Assembly: GCA_034769895.1 (NCBI GenBank)
Contig: CM068373.1
Coordinates: 27,642,120-27,706,119 of the forward strand
DNA: 64,000 bases
Direction: 5' to 3'
Source of the DNA: Magicicada septendecula
Taxonomy: Eukaryota; Arthropoda; Insecta; Hemiptera; Cicadidae
Made by a program: the position numbers and the translations under genes. The notes under the pieces were generated by a model. That model saw nothing but the letters and a program-made list of their open reading frames with translations. It made no database searches and was not told where the DNA came from. Positions 45,259 to 57,311 of this stretch are shown here, one piece after another. Positions within the stretch are counted from its first letter, which is position 1. The number at the start of each line of letters is the position of its first letter.

Positions 45259-46816
45259 TTATGATTCTGGATGGATAGTAGGTATGATTTCTGCCTTATT
45301 TTCTCTGTTGAACTTGAGAAATTTTAGAATCTGGGGACTTATATTTATTTTCTTAAATGAAACTTAGTGTGGCTACAGACATGTCAGCTGGTGTTAGGAC
45401 TTGCAAATTACTTCAAATTATTTTTGATTAGAATCCAAGTGTTGTAAGAAAACTTAATGATAGTGTAATAAATTAACAGAATGAACAACCAGAAAAAAAA
45501 GCACATTTTATAAAATGAATAAGGGGTTAATGAAGTTAAAATAATTTAATATGTGTTAGTGTTTAAGTGATTATTTTGTAATGTTGAGTGCGAGATGAAT
45601 TTGGAAAAGGGGTTATGAGAATGTGATTAATTTTTTTAATGAATGTGTGCTGATTGGTTGCACTTGCACATATCCTGGAGCTCATACGGAGTCTGGACAT
45701 GATGAGGGCCGTCGGTACTTGTTGAGTTTGATTATGACTTGTCTTTTGGATTAGACAACGTGTTTGGTAGTATCCCAGTTATATGGTAATTGTTTATTGA
45801 GGGCGTTGAGTTGCGGTATCGTATTTTGAATGCGGTTATGGTCCGACCAAGGGCATGGATGTGATACTTTATATTTTCGATTATATCGAATTTTATGTGT
45901 ACTTGTGTGTTGTATTTAGTGAGTTAGTTTGATTGTTTTGTGTTGTGTTCTCTTCTGGGCATTTTCCATGGCTGTTTCTCTGCTTTTATGACACCCATCT
46001 CGTCGTATCGCTAGAGTATTCTGGAGCCACTTGAATGATCAAGTTCTTCCTTATGTGTTGGTGTTAAATTGTTGTCTGTGATGTATGTTGTAAATTGTAT
46101 AATTCTGGTGGACACTGAGCGAATTTAAGTAGTAAGTGGGGCGTTCCAAATGAAGAAGGAATTCAGATGAATTTGAGTTAGGATTTCTTTTGGGGCCTTG
46201 TTTTTTGAAACGGGAATTTTAACGCCGACTGCACTAAAGACAATAGATGTTAGAAAGAATAAATTGAATATTAAACCAGAATCGATGCAATAGTTTTGAA
46301 CAGTGATACAAACTGATCCGAAAGATAACCTTTGGCCAGCTGATAGCCGCAGCTGTAACACTATTTCAAGCCTTGCTGCCTGCTTATCTGATAGATTGTG
46401 TATCGTTATATCCGGCTTCTAAATTCAAAGACCAGTTTATTTGTTTTCTGTCTGATCAGCTGTTCGAGTGATATAAAATGTAGGTTAGTTTCTCAATGTG
46501 GATTAGTGTTTGGCCCGAACCATGCCGCATTCCGGGTTGATGTCCCCAGGGTTGTTTGGGCGTCGGTTGTATGGCTGAGTGTTGGCTGTCCGCAGAGAAG
46601 TTACCCCCCCCCTCCTCCTTAGATAGAGAGATAACTATTATAAAGTGGAGATTGGGAGATTGATGTTCGCGTGCCCTCAATGCGGTCTTCTCGCCCTTGC
46701 TAATCGGGTCCGTCCGCCCTAGTGTAGGGATGTGGGCCAGTCGTGTGTCAAGGATTGATAATGCCTTGTTTTGCTGCACACGGCTGGTCGGTCCACAAGC
46801 TGGACGGTTGTAGAAA

Positions 46817-46879
46817 TGGTACTCACATATCAAGGTTGTAGCACCTTGTTAGCCTTCGGGCGTGAATATGTGAGTACCA
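46817..46879 (+). other. long hairpin in LTR-element interior
   Basis: TGGTACTCACATAT (46817-46830) pairs perfectly with ATATGTGAGTACCA (46866-46879); inside, CAAGG and CCTTG can form a second stem. A packaging or dimerisation structure is possible. The 177-aa ORF across it is not convincing. Confidence 0.5.
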
Positions 46880-47341
46880 GGAGAGTTAGGTGGTGGTCAC
46901 CGGAGATGGTGACGTGTTGGGGGCGGTCCCGAGAGTATGGCATGGAGGAGAGGACTCGCGTGGGGGATGGTCACAGTGGAGTGGAGATCTTCAGTCCTGA
47001 GAAGGGAGTAATAGTGTTAGTGGTCCTGGGTCTCAGTTGTAGATTTGGGAGGCCTTGGTGGTCAGTACTCAAAGCTGGCGCGGAGATTCTTCTCTTTCTT
47101 CTGTTCTTTCCTGTCTCTTCTATCTGCATGCGGACCAGGGCCCGGCGAGCATGCAGGACTCACACTTACACCTTCTCTTTCAGACACACATTCACTGACT
47201 CACACCTCTTCCTTCTGCTTTTTCGTTTTCCTGTGTTACTGTACTCACCAAGAGCGGTTTTAGAATCTGAGATTTTCCAGGTTTCCCGCAGCCGTCGTGC
47301 TTGAGAACTTGTTTGTTTTGGGTCAACCATGTTGCCCTTTT

Positions 47342-47351
47342 GGGGTGAGGG
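47342..47351 (+). promoter_or_regulatory. polypurine tract
   Basis: GGGGTGAGGG immediately before the right LTR, the position for plus-strand priming; one T interrupts it. Confidence 0.65.
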
Positions 47352-49586
47352 TGTGCCGAACTGGCTTCGGCAACGTATTAGATTATTAGTATTTTAAAAA
47401 CGAGCGCCGCTGACGTCACGCACTGCCACTCTGTTAAGATTGTTTGTTGTCGGTCGGTTATACACACAAAAGGTTGTGTGGCTACGCAATACTGCTGGCG
47501 CTGCCAGCCAGCTGTGTGTCTGTACATTCCTGCTTTAGGAGGTTACTTGGCTGGAGCGAAACGTTGATTCGCTCTCATTTCTGCTTCATCCTCCAAGCTG
47601 TTCATCTGGTCTCGGCTGGCGGCGAACTTCTAACCAGGACTTCCGTACCTATCACTATGATAGGCTAGATAAAGCGTGCTCCAGGTACGTGCAAGTCTGT
47701 GGGTTCTGAAAATATTCTAACCCCAAATATATTTTGCGTTTCAGCTTTCATTATGAGTTATGCCTGTGTGTGTGTGTGCGTATAGAGCAGTTTTTTAATC
47801 TGGGCATTAACGCTGTTACAAAATCAAATTAAATTATATTTAATTAAATTATGAATGTGAGAGTCGTGGGTCAAGTTAATTTCAATAGAGAATATGTTAA
47901 TGTATCTTGCACTCAGCTGTTTTGATGTAATTAATAACAACGATAGACACAGCAAATCAATTTGAATATCTCAATGAAACATTAAGAAAATAATTGCTAG
48001 ACGAGCTTAGTACTGTTTAATCTGAATTAGTGGCGATGTGTGTATGCGCTGTAGCTGCTTAAAGTTAGTGTTGGTATTTAATGTGGACGGCCTAAGTGGC
48101 GTGAATTTCTTTATGACACCCTCTACAAGTATTGTATGTCCAGGTGCTCGACCAAGGACGAGATGGGTGTCAGGGGCGAACGAACATCTGTTCCCCCTAA
48201 TAGCAGAGACGATCTTTAGCCACAATGCCGTCAGTCGAGGACTTTTCGATGCTAAGCTGAACCAAGAACTTTTCCAACTCTAAGCTGCACCAGGGACGGG
48301 TGAGATGACTGTGACATCTCTGATCCTCGCCTATACGAACTAAGTACACCGGACTATCCAGGTGGGAAAATTCTGTTTATCTATTTCTCTCTCTCTACAA
48401 CATGTGAATGCACAGAAGCCGCCAGAAGCTCACTCGTGAAGTTCTGAAAATTAGACTCTAGCACAAACTCTCATGTTCAATTATGTGTGATCATCATGTT
48501 ATTGCATGTGTGAACATTACCACAGTACACCTAATGAAGTATCTTATAACTGTATAATGTGTAAGAAGTTACACACATACACACACATCTGCAGTTTACT
48601 GTAAGATCTAACTTTCATCTAATTAAGACCATTAGGGAGTTAATTATCTCGTGCTATCAAGTCATCTGGTCATGGCAGAGTTTAATAACGTAGCTGGGGG
48701 TTGTCTGATGCTGTTGATGAGAAACGATTTTCTTTCACACACATACTTAATGCTTAATGATTAAGCTAAGGGTTCGTTTGGCTGTTTGAGTTTCGGGGCG
48801 GTAACTTACATTCTCTGGTGTGAACTATGCTTGTGAATATGCTGGCAAATCTATGCTTAGGAGCTGAGATATTCCATTTTACGTTGTTATTTATATTTGT
48901 ACCTAGCTATACATATTAGGCTTCATTTATTTACTGTAATGGGAATCGGTTTATGTGGAGGTTAGTGTTGAAATGAGGGATGTTTTGTTATTCATGTCGT
49001 ATATGTCTTTGTGTGTGTAATTTTACTATATATATATAGATATATTTTTGGGGAATATGTAACTGATTTAAAACAAGAGAATAACCATAAATGTGCTCGC
49101 TGAGACAACAGGCTAGCCTAATTGATATTATACAACACTGATGGATTAGTATTGCTTAATGAATGAGATTATTACCAACTTTGACTCATACATGATCAGG
49201 CAGAAATTTTTGCAATTAGTAATATCAATTCACTTACTTTGTGACATTATGAATTAATGGAAATACATAGATATATATAAGTCTGCCTTTAATGGTGTGC
49301 TCACACAATTACGAACTTGTTATTTATGTAAAATCTTACAGGTTGAATAAAGCACACGCTTGTTGGTTAAAAGAGTTTTTCATTTGCAAGTCCTGTCATT
49401 CACCTGGGGGGACATGTCTGTAATTGTATTTGGGCCTTGCACACTTTTGCTTCCTCTAGGTTTTTTCTTTACCTAGTTCTAAATATGATGTCTCTCCCCT
49501 TTTACAAAAAAAAAACTTAATAAAAATAAAATTAAATAAAATTCAAAAAAAATTTACAAAACTTAGAAACTAAAAGGGGGGTTTCA
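47352..49586 (+). repeat. right LTR
   Basis: Same as the left LTR except for a shorter A-run near 49506. AATAAA at 49346-49351. Confidence 0.92.
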
Positions 49587-49670
49587 GCTGGACAAGAGGA
49601 GAGTTCCAGAGAGAGAGAGACAGCCGACGCTGGACAAGAGGAGAAGAGAGACAGCCGACGCTGGAGGCGA
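49587..49670. repeat. 36-bp minisatellite, right part
   Basis: GCTGGACAAGAGGAGAGTTC and further variants (ACAGCCGACGCTGGA) continue the array split by the LTR element. Confidence 0.8.
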
Positions 49671-50617
49671 GACGAGGACGAATACCGATGGAACAAAAAT
49701 GATCGAGTATGATTGACGACAATAAGGTGATAGACAACTTATTCATATCTTAATCATACAAAGAATTCAAAGACAGTTAAAGACATTAATATTTTATTTA
49801 AAAATAAGAGCAATGTTTCTTATATAGTAGAGTTAAAATCATAGATGTTTTAGAAATACGATTAACGTAACAAGAGCTCAAATTAATATGATATAAAATA
49901 ATTACAAAGCAGTTAAATGAAAATAATTAGTATTTGAGAAAACAGTACTGAGAAACAATAACTATTAATATTTTGAGTACGTTACAATACAAGAAAAAAA
50001 GATTTAAATATTGATATTTTGAAACATATTAATAGACTGAGTAGTCTGAAAATGAGATTTTTCTTTTATATAATAATTAGTAGCATAGAATATTTAGTCA
50101 GTAAGGATGTATATATCTTAAGCCTTACGGCATACTAACAAATAATAACTAATGTTTTAAAATCGAAGTCAGTGCCATGTGCACACATTTTTTTATAGTA
50201 TCAAATAAATTTTAATTACCGTTTCAAGTTACATAGAGTTCTTATTGCAGATACACCTGAACCCCAATTTAAATGTTATATTGTTTAAAGAATTTGTCAA
50301 TCTTGAACGTGAGATCGTTCACGCCTATTTATGTATATGTAACGTTGCATAAATTTGGTGCTCCAAGATCGTGGGGCTCCACAAATTTAAATTAAATTAA
50401 ATTTGCAATTTATTACGTTGCAAAGCTCCCAAAGAACGTGGGGCTATTCAAACACAAATAGAAGTGTATTTGTATTCGAAATTAAATTTCAACAAAATTT
50501 GTTATCGGGAGCATAGAATGTCGCTTCCAACGTGGGGCATCACAAACATAAATTACATGTAAATTTGTACACATACGATATAATATTATGCACTTATGCA
50601 ATGTTGTAATGTTACAA
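49671..50617. other. AT-rich, no gene; CGTGGGGC motifs
   Basis: CGTGGGGC occurs at about 50371, 50439 and 50540, each in similar text (CTCCAAGAT/AAGAA/CAA before it, CAAA after). GGTGCTCCAAGATCGTGGGG resembles a Gypsy-type primer site, so a remnant LTR element is possible. Confidence 0.35.
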
Positions 50618-50627
50618 TATATATATA

Positions 50628-51700
50628 TTGCAAGGTATCAGGTTCGAGCCCATACCAGACTTGCAGAAAAGAATGCACAATTAGTGAAAATTTAATACGT
50701 TTATTGTTCTTTCTTGTACACTTAGTATTAAAATGTTCTTTCAACGTTTTATTTACAATTAACTTGTTGTTAAAATTTTTACTTGAAATGTCTTTCAACA
50801 AATGCTTTCTTGCTTTACACAGTTTTATGAATTTATTTAAATGTTCAAAATTCTTCTTTTATTAAACAGAATTATTTAAAAATTAATGTTCTTTTATGTG
50901 CTCTTTGAAAGGTTTTACAATTTGAGAATGATTTAATTTTTGCTTCCCTGTTTGGTCGTCTTCCCGGTCGACGATCTCGATCCGGCGTCCAGTGATCCGT
51001 CGTCTCAGTCCACGTTCCAGCAACCGCCTCCAGGTAGTGCCTTGCTCCAGGTGTCCGTATTCCAGCCGCTACGATCAGCAAACGATGCCCAGGAACGGTA
51101 GTTGAATATCTCACACTCCGTGATAGTTTCCTGCTGACAATCGCCGCTCACTCGACTCTACGGACCCAAGGACGTCTGGAATTAACGTTTTCTGGAATCG
51201 CTTCCCACTGCGACCACCTTCGCTGAGAACTCTGAGAGAGAGCTTTCAGAGAGTTATCAGAGAGAGAGAGAGAGTTTCGAGAAGACTGCCTCCTTCTTTT
51301 ATAATGCAGCAGAATGTAAAGCGCTGCGCTGCCAAGTGACGTTACGCCCGCTATGCGCGTAGGCGTCGTTTCAATTACTTCAACGTAATTAGTAGCGGCC
51401 ACGTGTTTCCAACTTCCTCTTCTTGAATGTTCTAGAACGCACCTTATCGCCTTATAGCACATGAATGTATTTCCCTAACATTCTATTCGTTACTCACATT
51501 ACACAACACTTCACTCATATGTAAAATTATATTTTCATGGTTCTACATTGTCTTATTTTCTAATTTTCTTCTATTAATTCTAATTATTTTATTAATACTA
51601 TTTGTTTTCAAGCATTCCTTTATTCATTGGGACACTTATAATAGCTGATACTCATTATTCTTTATATTCACCTATATTGAGACCATTTGTCACGTTGCAA
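50628..51700. mobile_element. 1.07-kb unit bounded by (TA)n, TTGCAA ends
   Basis: Starts TTGCAAGGTATC directly after (TA)n and ends GTCACGTTGCAA directly before (TA)n, so TTGCAA is inverted at the ends. Near the left end, GGTATCAGGTTCGAGCCCAT then ACC can form a T-arm-like hairpin. No coding sequence recognised. The class is unknown. Confidence 0.4.
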
Positions 51701-51834
51701 TATATATATATATATTTCAATCACTTTCTGCTACAGTCCGTTTCTTGATGTATATTGTGCCAAAAAATGGGCCACATTCACATATATAAATAATAAAATG
51801 ATAAAACTAACAAAACTGTTTAAAAACACAGATA

Positions 51835-52422
51835 AAAATAGCATACAAAACTAATAAAAATAAATTACAAAATCTAAATAGCTCACACAACAAAGATAAT
51901 ACAACAACCAACGGTATATACAAAATTGAATGCCAAGATTGCAATAAATGTTATATAGGACAAACAAAAAAACAGCTGAAAAAACGTTATTTTGAACACC
52001 TAAATGCATACAAAAAACCAAATATATATAAATCCAATTTAGCCACACATGCAATAAACACAGGACATGAATTCCCAGACATAACCAATGTAACACTAAT
52101 AAAACATATACCACACAAAGGCACCATAATGAACATTTGGGAAAATTTACAGATTTACAAACATAAAACACAAAACAAACTAATACCAGAACAAATACAA
52201 ATCAATACAAAACATGACACAATATTCAAAGCACTCAACATCGAAAATACACAAAATACAAAAACAGATACCACAACCACACACAATAATGCAACTTTAA
52301 AAGACCAAAGACCAACAAACTACCTTAATAACATCCAGAAGCCAACACACAAATACTTCACCAGAAACAAGATGGCGAAGGCTGAAGATGAGAGTACAGG
52401 AACTCTCGAAACATGTTCCTAA
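51835..52422 (+). pseudogene. Penelope GIY-YIG endonuclease domain
   Basis: Open frame of 195 codons plus stop. GIYKIECQDCNKCYIGQTKK shows GIY, a CxxCxxC cluster and YIG; KKRYFEHL gives the catalytic-type Arg; SNLATHAINTGHEF and WENLQIYKHK follow, the last carrying the metal-binding Glu position. The frame before 51835 (KKWATFTYI...) is shifted by one base, so the full ORF is broken. The last 13 residues (AEDESTGTLETCS) are encoded by the hammerhead-like sequence. This endonuclease cuts the target to prime reverse transcription in Penelope-like elements. No RT domain in this copy. Confidence 0.8.
52380..52420 (+). ncRNA. hammerhead-ribozyme-like motif
   Basis: CTGAAGA, perfect six-pair stem II (GAGAGT/ACTCTC), GAAACATGT then TCC, with AGG before the core able to pair as stem I. 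All invariant core bases I know are present. Confidence 0.6.
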
Positions 52423-52470
52423 TAGGAAAAAAGTATATCTTGAGGTAAATTTAATTATAAATATATATAC

Positions 52471-53582
52471 TACAACAACACACAGGTTGCAAATTTATTT
52501 GTGTTTGAGGAGCCCCACGCTTTTGGAGCGCCAATATTTATAACACTACAATTTACAAATTTAAATGTATAATTTAATTTGTGGAGTGCCAAAATTTATA
52601 TAACATTACTGGTAAAGTGTACCAACTAATGGAGTTTGGGTGTAATGGTAATAAGAGTAGTCATTTATTTAATTGTAACGAGTTTTCATAATTTTATTTA
52701 TAAAACACATGCGAGTTTTAAAAATCTCAACTACTTCTCCATAAATATTCATATTGTTCGCTTGAAACGTTCAAATGTCGCAGTACATTTAACATTAAAT
52801 AAATATTATATTCTACAGTAACAAAGTTATATTATAAATACTTATTTGTCAATACTAAAACTCGACTGCTCAGTCTGACAGTGTGCTTTACTGCAGTTTC
52901 ATTTTTTTATTGGTTTTTTTTTTTAATATAACTTTCAACTACGTTAATTTATGTATTGCATACTTAGTAATCATTGATTGCTTTACAAACTTTAAAATAA
53001 AATTGAAATTGACTAAATTAATAGTTAAACATCAAAGAAAATATTATAATAAATTTAAATCAAATTCTCTGAACCTCTTTATCTACATTTTACATAAAAC
53101 TCTTATTCATGTTTAAATTTCAAAATGTCTTTGGTCTCTCATTTAAAATTTATAAATGGATTATCTGTCACCTCGATTTTGTAGCTCATACTCATGTCCT
53201 TCGTTGATCCGTATGTCCTCTTCTGATCGGAGTTCCCTGCACGTCTCCAGGTTTCACTCGTCGTCCTCCAGTTACTCGTCTATCATGGTCCCTTCTGGTT
53301 GATGTAGGATAGTGTGAGAGGTTGCTCTGCACCAGCTGCTGTCGTTCTAGCAGACGCCTCTATTGTTCAGCATAGCGTTCCTCTGCATGATGTGAGATAG
53401 TAGCTTGTCTTGACTGACGGACCTAATGTACATTCGTATTCGGTAACAGATTAAGAGTTACTGTTTTGCACTTATGACGAACATAGTGTCCGTCCGCATC
53501 TACTGTTCGATTAACAAAAATTAGAAACTCGCGTCGCCAACGGACAGAGCGTCTCGCCGCGACTGAAGGCTAAAGAAAGAGA

Positions 53583-53615
<33 letters not shown>

Positions 53616-54270
53616 GTGAGTGAGTTACATCTTTCTGTCGAAGGGTTAGAGAGAGTTAAAACAAAAGACACATGGTGTGGGAAAGAGTGAGCGTGAGCGA
53701 GCGACAGGGAAGGACAGAGAGAAAGAGTAAGTGAGAGGGGTTAGTGACAGGGTAAAAATATTTAAAATTTGATTATCATTTAGAAGGGCTGGCTTCTCTC
53801 GTGCCCTATTTATAATCGAGCATCGTACAGCACCTGTTGGGACAGAATTCTGCCAGTTTGAAATTGCTCGGAGGCGTCAGTTCTCCCACTTTCGTCCAAT
53901 TTCATATTTTCGCACATTTCTGCCAATGGCAAAGTCTAATGTCCACTACAGTGTGCTCTAACGATGGATGATTTAATTACACATGTCCAACGTAATTACC
54001 ATCGTAATAGAATACTCCGTGTAATTACTACGCACTTAAAATTGCACTGAATTCGCACTGCGCGTCCTTTTCACGCCGTTTTCTCACTACACATGCGTAT
54101 TAATTTTATACATATTTTGGAGTCTTTGATTTTTTCCTACCATCTATGGTTTTCTTATAATTAAATAAAATCTGTAATTTGACAATTATTCAGGGTGAGG
54201 TTGCAAACTTTCATGCTCGAACTGGCCTCACGCACACACATCACTTACTACTATACATCCTTGGTTCTAC
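52471..54270. other. no gene; (GT)n and worn repeats
   Basis: (GT)n near 53585-53615. CGCTCCAATA...GGAGCCCCACGC near 52505-52530 is the inverse of the CGTGGGGC text at 50.4 kb. Nothing else identified. Confidence 0.4.
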
Positions 54271-54278
54271 AGCCCAGA

Positions 54279-54800
54279 TCAAGCCTTGGCCTCCAAAAGA
54301 AATTGCCTCCACTTATTCCTGTCCTCAGCCATCCGCCACCAATTCACTGTGCCCAGCTTCCTCGCATCACTGTCGACCTGGTCCAACCATCTGTTCTTCG
54401 GTCTTCCAATCTTCCTTTTTCCTATTGGCTTGTGTTTCACAATCCGTTTCGCCGTACGTTCGTCTTCCATTCTCTGAACTTGTCTTACCCATTTTAATCT
54501 ATTAATTTTGGCAAATCGGACAACTGTAATGTCATTGTACTTAGCATATAATTCATTACTATTTCTCTTTTTCCAGACTCCGCCCTGTTGAACTGGCCCA
54601 TAAATCATTTTCAGTATCTTCCTTTCAAACACAGCCAGCCTCTGTTCATCAATTTTCCTGAGTCCAGCACTCAAAGCCATATGTCAATACAGGCCTTACC
54701 AATGTCTTAATTTGGTAAAAAGGTTTCTGTGGTTAATAGTCTTGATTTAAAATGTTTATTCAGCCCGTAATAGCTTCTATTAGCAGCCAGATTTCTTCTT
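54279..54800 (-). pseudogene. non-LTR retrotransposon RT C-terminal fragment
   Basis: Leftward frame reads LRKIDEQRLAVFERKILKMI, GGVWKKRNSNELY, KRKIGRPKNRWLDQV and WWRMAEDRNKWRQFLLEAKA, the standard tail of arthropod endonuclease-reverse transcriptases. Upstream (near 54700) the frame shifts: VRPVLTYGFECWT lies in another frame. A decayed copy, different from the 24985-25713 family. Confidence 0.85.
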
Positions 54801-55320
54801 TCAATTTCTTATGTGCAGTTATTCTCAGCATCGACATATGTCCCCAGATATACGAACCCTTTTACTCTTTAAAAAATGATAGCCATCTATTAGTATATTT
54901 AAAGTATTATAATAATGATAATGATATTAACTGTTTTTATATATTTTATGGTTTTGTGTTGTAAGCTATTTTAAACATCTGCGTTTCTAAATAGTTTAAT
55001 AAATTTTTCATACTTTTGTATATGAATATTATTTCTTTATGTGGGCGGTTAACTAAAGCACCATTATTATTAACAGAAAAAAATATATATGAACTGATAC
55101 ATTACGTTTTTAATCGCTATCTGCCAGATAATGGGGCAGAAAGCGAGGGCTTAAAATTTACAGCCCGCAGAGCACGTAAATTTTATGGGCAAAAGGCAAA
55201 AATTAGTAAAAAAAAAAAGCTCGGGGTGTCGTCGGGAAACACAAATAACCGACTAGTCAGGGCTGCGAACAAAAGGGTAGGTCTGCCTCTATGAGGGTGC
55301 AAGGATGAATTGTTTCACAG

Positions 55321-55403
<83 letters not shown>

Positions 55404-57240
55404 TGAGAGAGTGAGAGAGAGAGGGAGAAAGACAGGTCAAAATCTACCGTAGCACATCGCATTTTTATTTGCAAACACACAAAACACGCAAGGGAGAAAA
55501 ATATCAGTAGAGATAAAAAAATTTTAACTTATTTTATGGAAATTTTTCATAACAGCTCATCATTTTTACTCCTAGTCAGTACAGAGGTTTTTTTGTCTTT
55601 TCCATATTCAATTTTATTTTTTATCTATAATAGGCATACAGTTATACATTTAATAAGAATTTATATTATTTATGTGATTGAAGAGTTGACTCTGATTTAA
55701 GTTAATTTGCTTGGAATGTTATTTAGCAAATGAGTCTTTTAGTTGTTTTGTTCAGTTCATTTGTTTATTGAAAATATCTGTTAATAACAAATATTTATTA
55801 TTAATAATAGTAAAACTTATTTTTACAATAATATATTTGAACTATCGTCATCATATAAACAAATTAACAACACTTTTGGAATCAGTTGTTATCAACAGCT
55901 GTTTTTATATGCAGACTAAATCTAATGTCTTATATACTGTATATATATTGTATATATATTGTACTGTAGTTATTAGTACAGGTACTGTAATTAAGATCTG
56001 TTCCACGTTGGGACAGTTATTAATGTGCTGTAATTTCATTTATAAATAAGTATTGTAATTACTATTATTATGTTTTTTGTTTATCAGCACATGAACAGAA
56101 ACTCTATCTCAGGGTTAATGATTATTAAGCTGTTTGATCTTATTTACGATTGTATATGATATCTTCTTTTCTTTAAACTAAACCAAATAAAGTTAGTATG
56201 TAATATTTTGATAAATAACAATGTAAAAAATAGCTACCATACAAATGTAACTAGACTGATTCTGAATTCTTCCAGCTGCCACGGGTTCACTTCTGGTTGA
56301 TGTTTATTATTTTCAAAGGCAATATCAGGCTTAGCGATCCGTTCCTCCACACGAATTTCTTACTGGTTTTACTGCTGAATGTTGTTTTCTTCGACGACTG
56401 CAAAACAGATACTTCTTCGGAATACTGGATTATATTTTATGGCCACTCAAACTATTCTTCAGTACAGGATTTCTCTTTTAGATCGGCGTTCTCTTAAAGA
56501 TATATTTAGATTTCTCGAAATACTATTTATTTATTGAGTTGTATTTTATTTTATTATATCCAATATTAATGTTAAATCTCTTCTCCTGATTGATTACTTT
56601 ATTAAATTGACAATCAAAAACTCTGGTATAACAAATTAAATTCTTTTACTGTTTCTTCGTTTACACATAACATTAAACTTTGTGATGTACAAAATCTGAC
56701 TTATTTAAATGATTCCAAATATTAATTTACATATCACTCTCTATGATCTTTACAGGATTGAAGATAAAATTAGACTACTCATGTTACTCTTATTAAATAT
56801 AATTTTAGACCAATACATTAACTTTCATTTCTATACAATAAAATCTCTAACAATTTACAAATTTGCCACATTGATAATTCCCTACCTTAGTTACATCTTT
56901 TTATCATATACCTCTTAAAAACATATATAACTTTTCTACTTCTTATTAAATATATTTATTTTATCTCGAATATTCTTAATTGTAGTTTGTATTTATTATA
57001 TTATAATTTTCTTCCTATTTACACTTATTATAATATTCATTTCAAATTTCATATAGTCTTTTCAGAACATATATCTTAATACTGTTTTATCTCATATAGG
57101 AATCTACCTCTATGTTGATTGGGTGAGTCGATAGTCCCAATGTTTTTGTTTACATTTTAAAACATATGTTCCAATTACTATTAAATATGTATATTTTTTC
57201 TTTTAAAATTTATTATTTTCCTATTATGTACTGTGTTGTT
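54801..57240. other. AT-rich, no gene; (GA)n at 55322-55428
   Basis: A 92-aa ORF at 55016-55294 (basic, with KKKK) is unrecognised. The ORF opposite the (GA)n tract is a repeat artefact. Confidence 0.4.
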
Positions 57241-57258
57241 TTGCTTTTTAACAGCAGT

Positions 57259-57311
<53 letters not shown>

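Larger units (their letters stand above)
43000..49586 (+). mobile_element. young non-autonomous LTR retrotransposon, 6.6 kb
   Basis: Two direct repeats of 2238 bp (43000-45237) and 2235 bp (47352-49586) bound a 2114-bp interior. LTRs begin TG and end CA. A primer-binding site starts two bases after the left LTR, a G/A tract precedes the right LTR, and the 4-bp GCTG flanks both ends (42996-42999, 49587-49590). The interior has no gag, protease, RT or integrase that I can recognise, so it must use enzymes from a relative. By eye the LTRs differ only by three A in one A-run, indicating very recent insertion. LTRs longer than the interior are unusual and recall LARD-type derivatives. Confidence 0.92.
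51717..52470 (+). mobile_element. Penelope-like element, best copy
   Basis: A short leftward pseudo-LTR piece (TTTCAATCACTTTCTGCTAC) is followed by a rightward copy with the end of the RT-endonuclease linker, a GIY-YIG domain, a hammerhead-like motif and the start of a pseudo-LTR (CATCTTGAGGTAAATTTA-like). The RT is missing. Confidence 0.75.

Noticed and set aside
46771..47304. 177-aa ORF within the LTR element
   Set aside because: No gag or pol motif; it spans a perfect hairpin and has Thr/Phe/Leu runs. The interior is better seen as non-coding.
50638..50665. tRNA gene suggested by GGTTCGAGCC
   Set aside because: Only a T-arm-like hairpin; no acceptor, D or anticodon arms at the right distances.
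54179..54505. 108-aa and 100-aa rightward ORFs
   Set aside because: Antisense of the RT fragment with clear LINE motifs.
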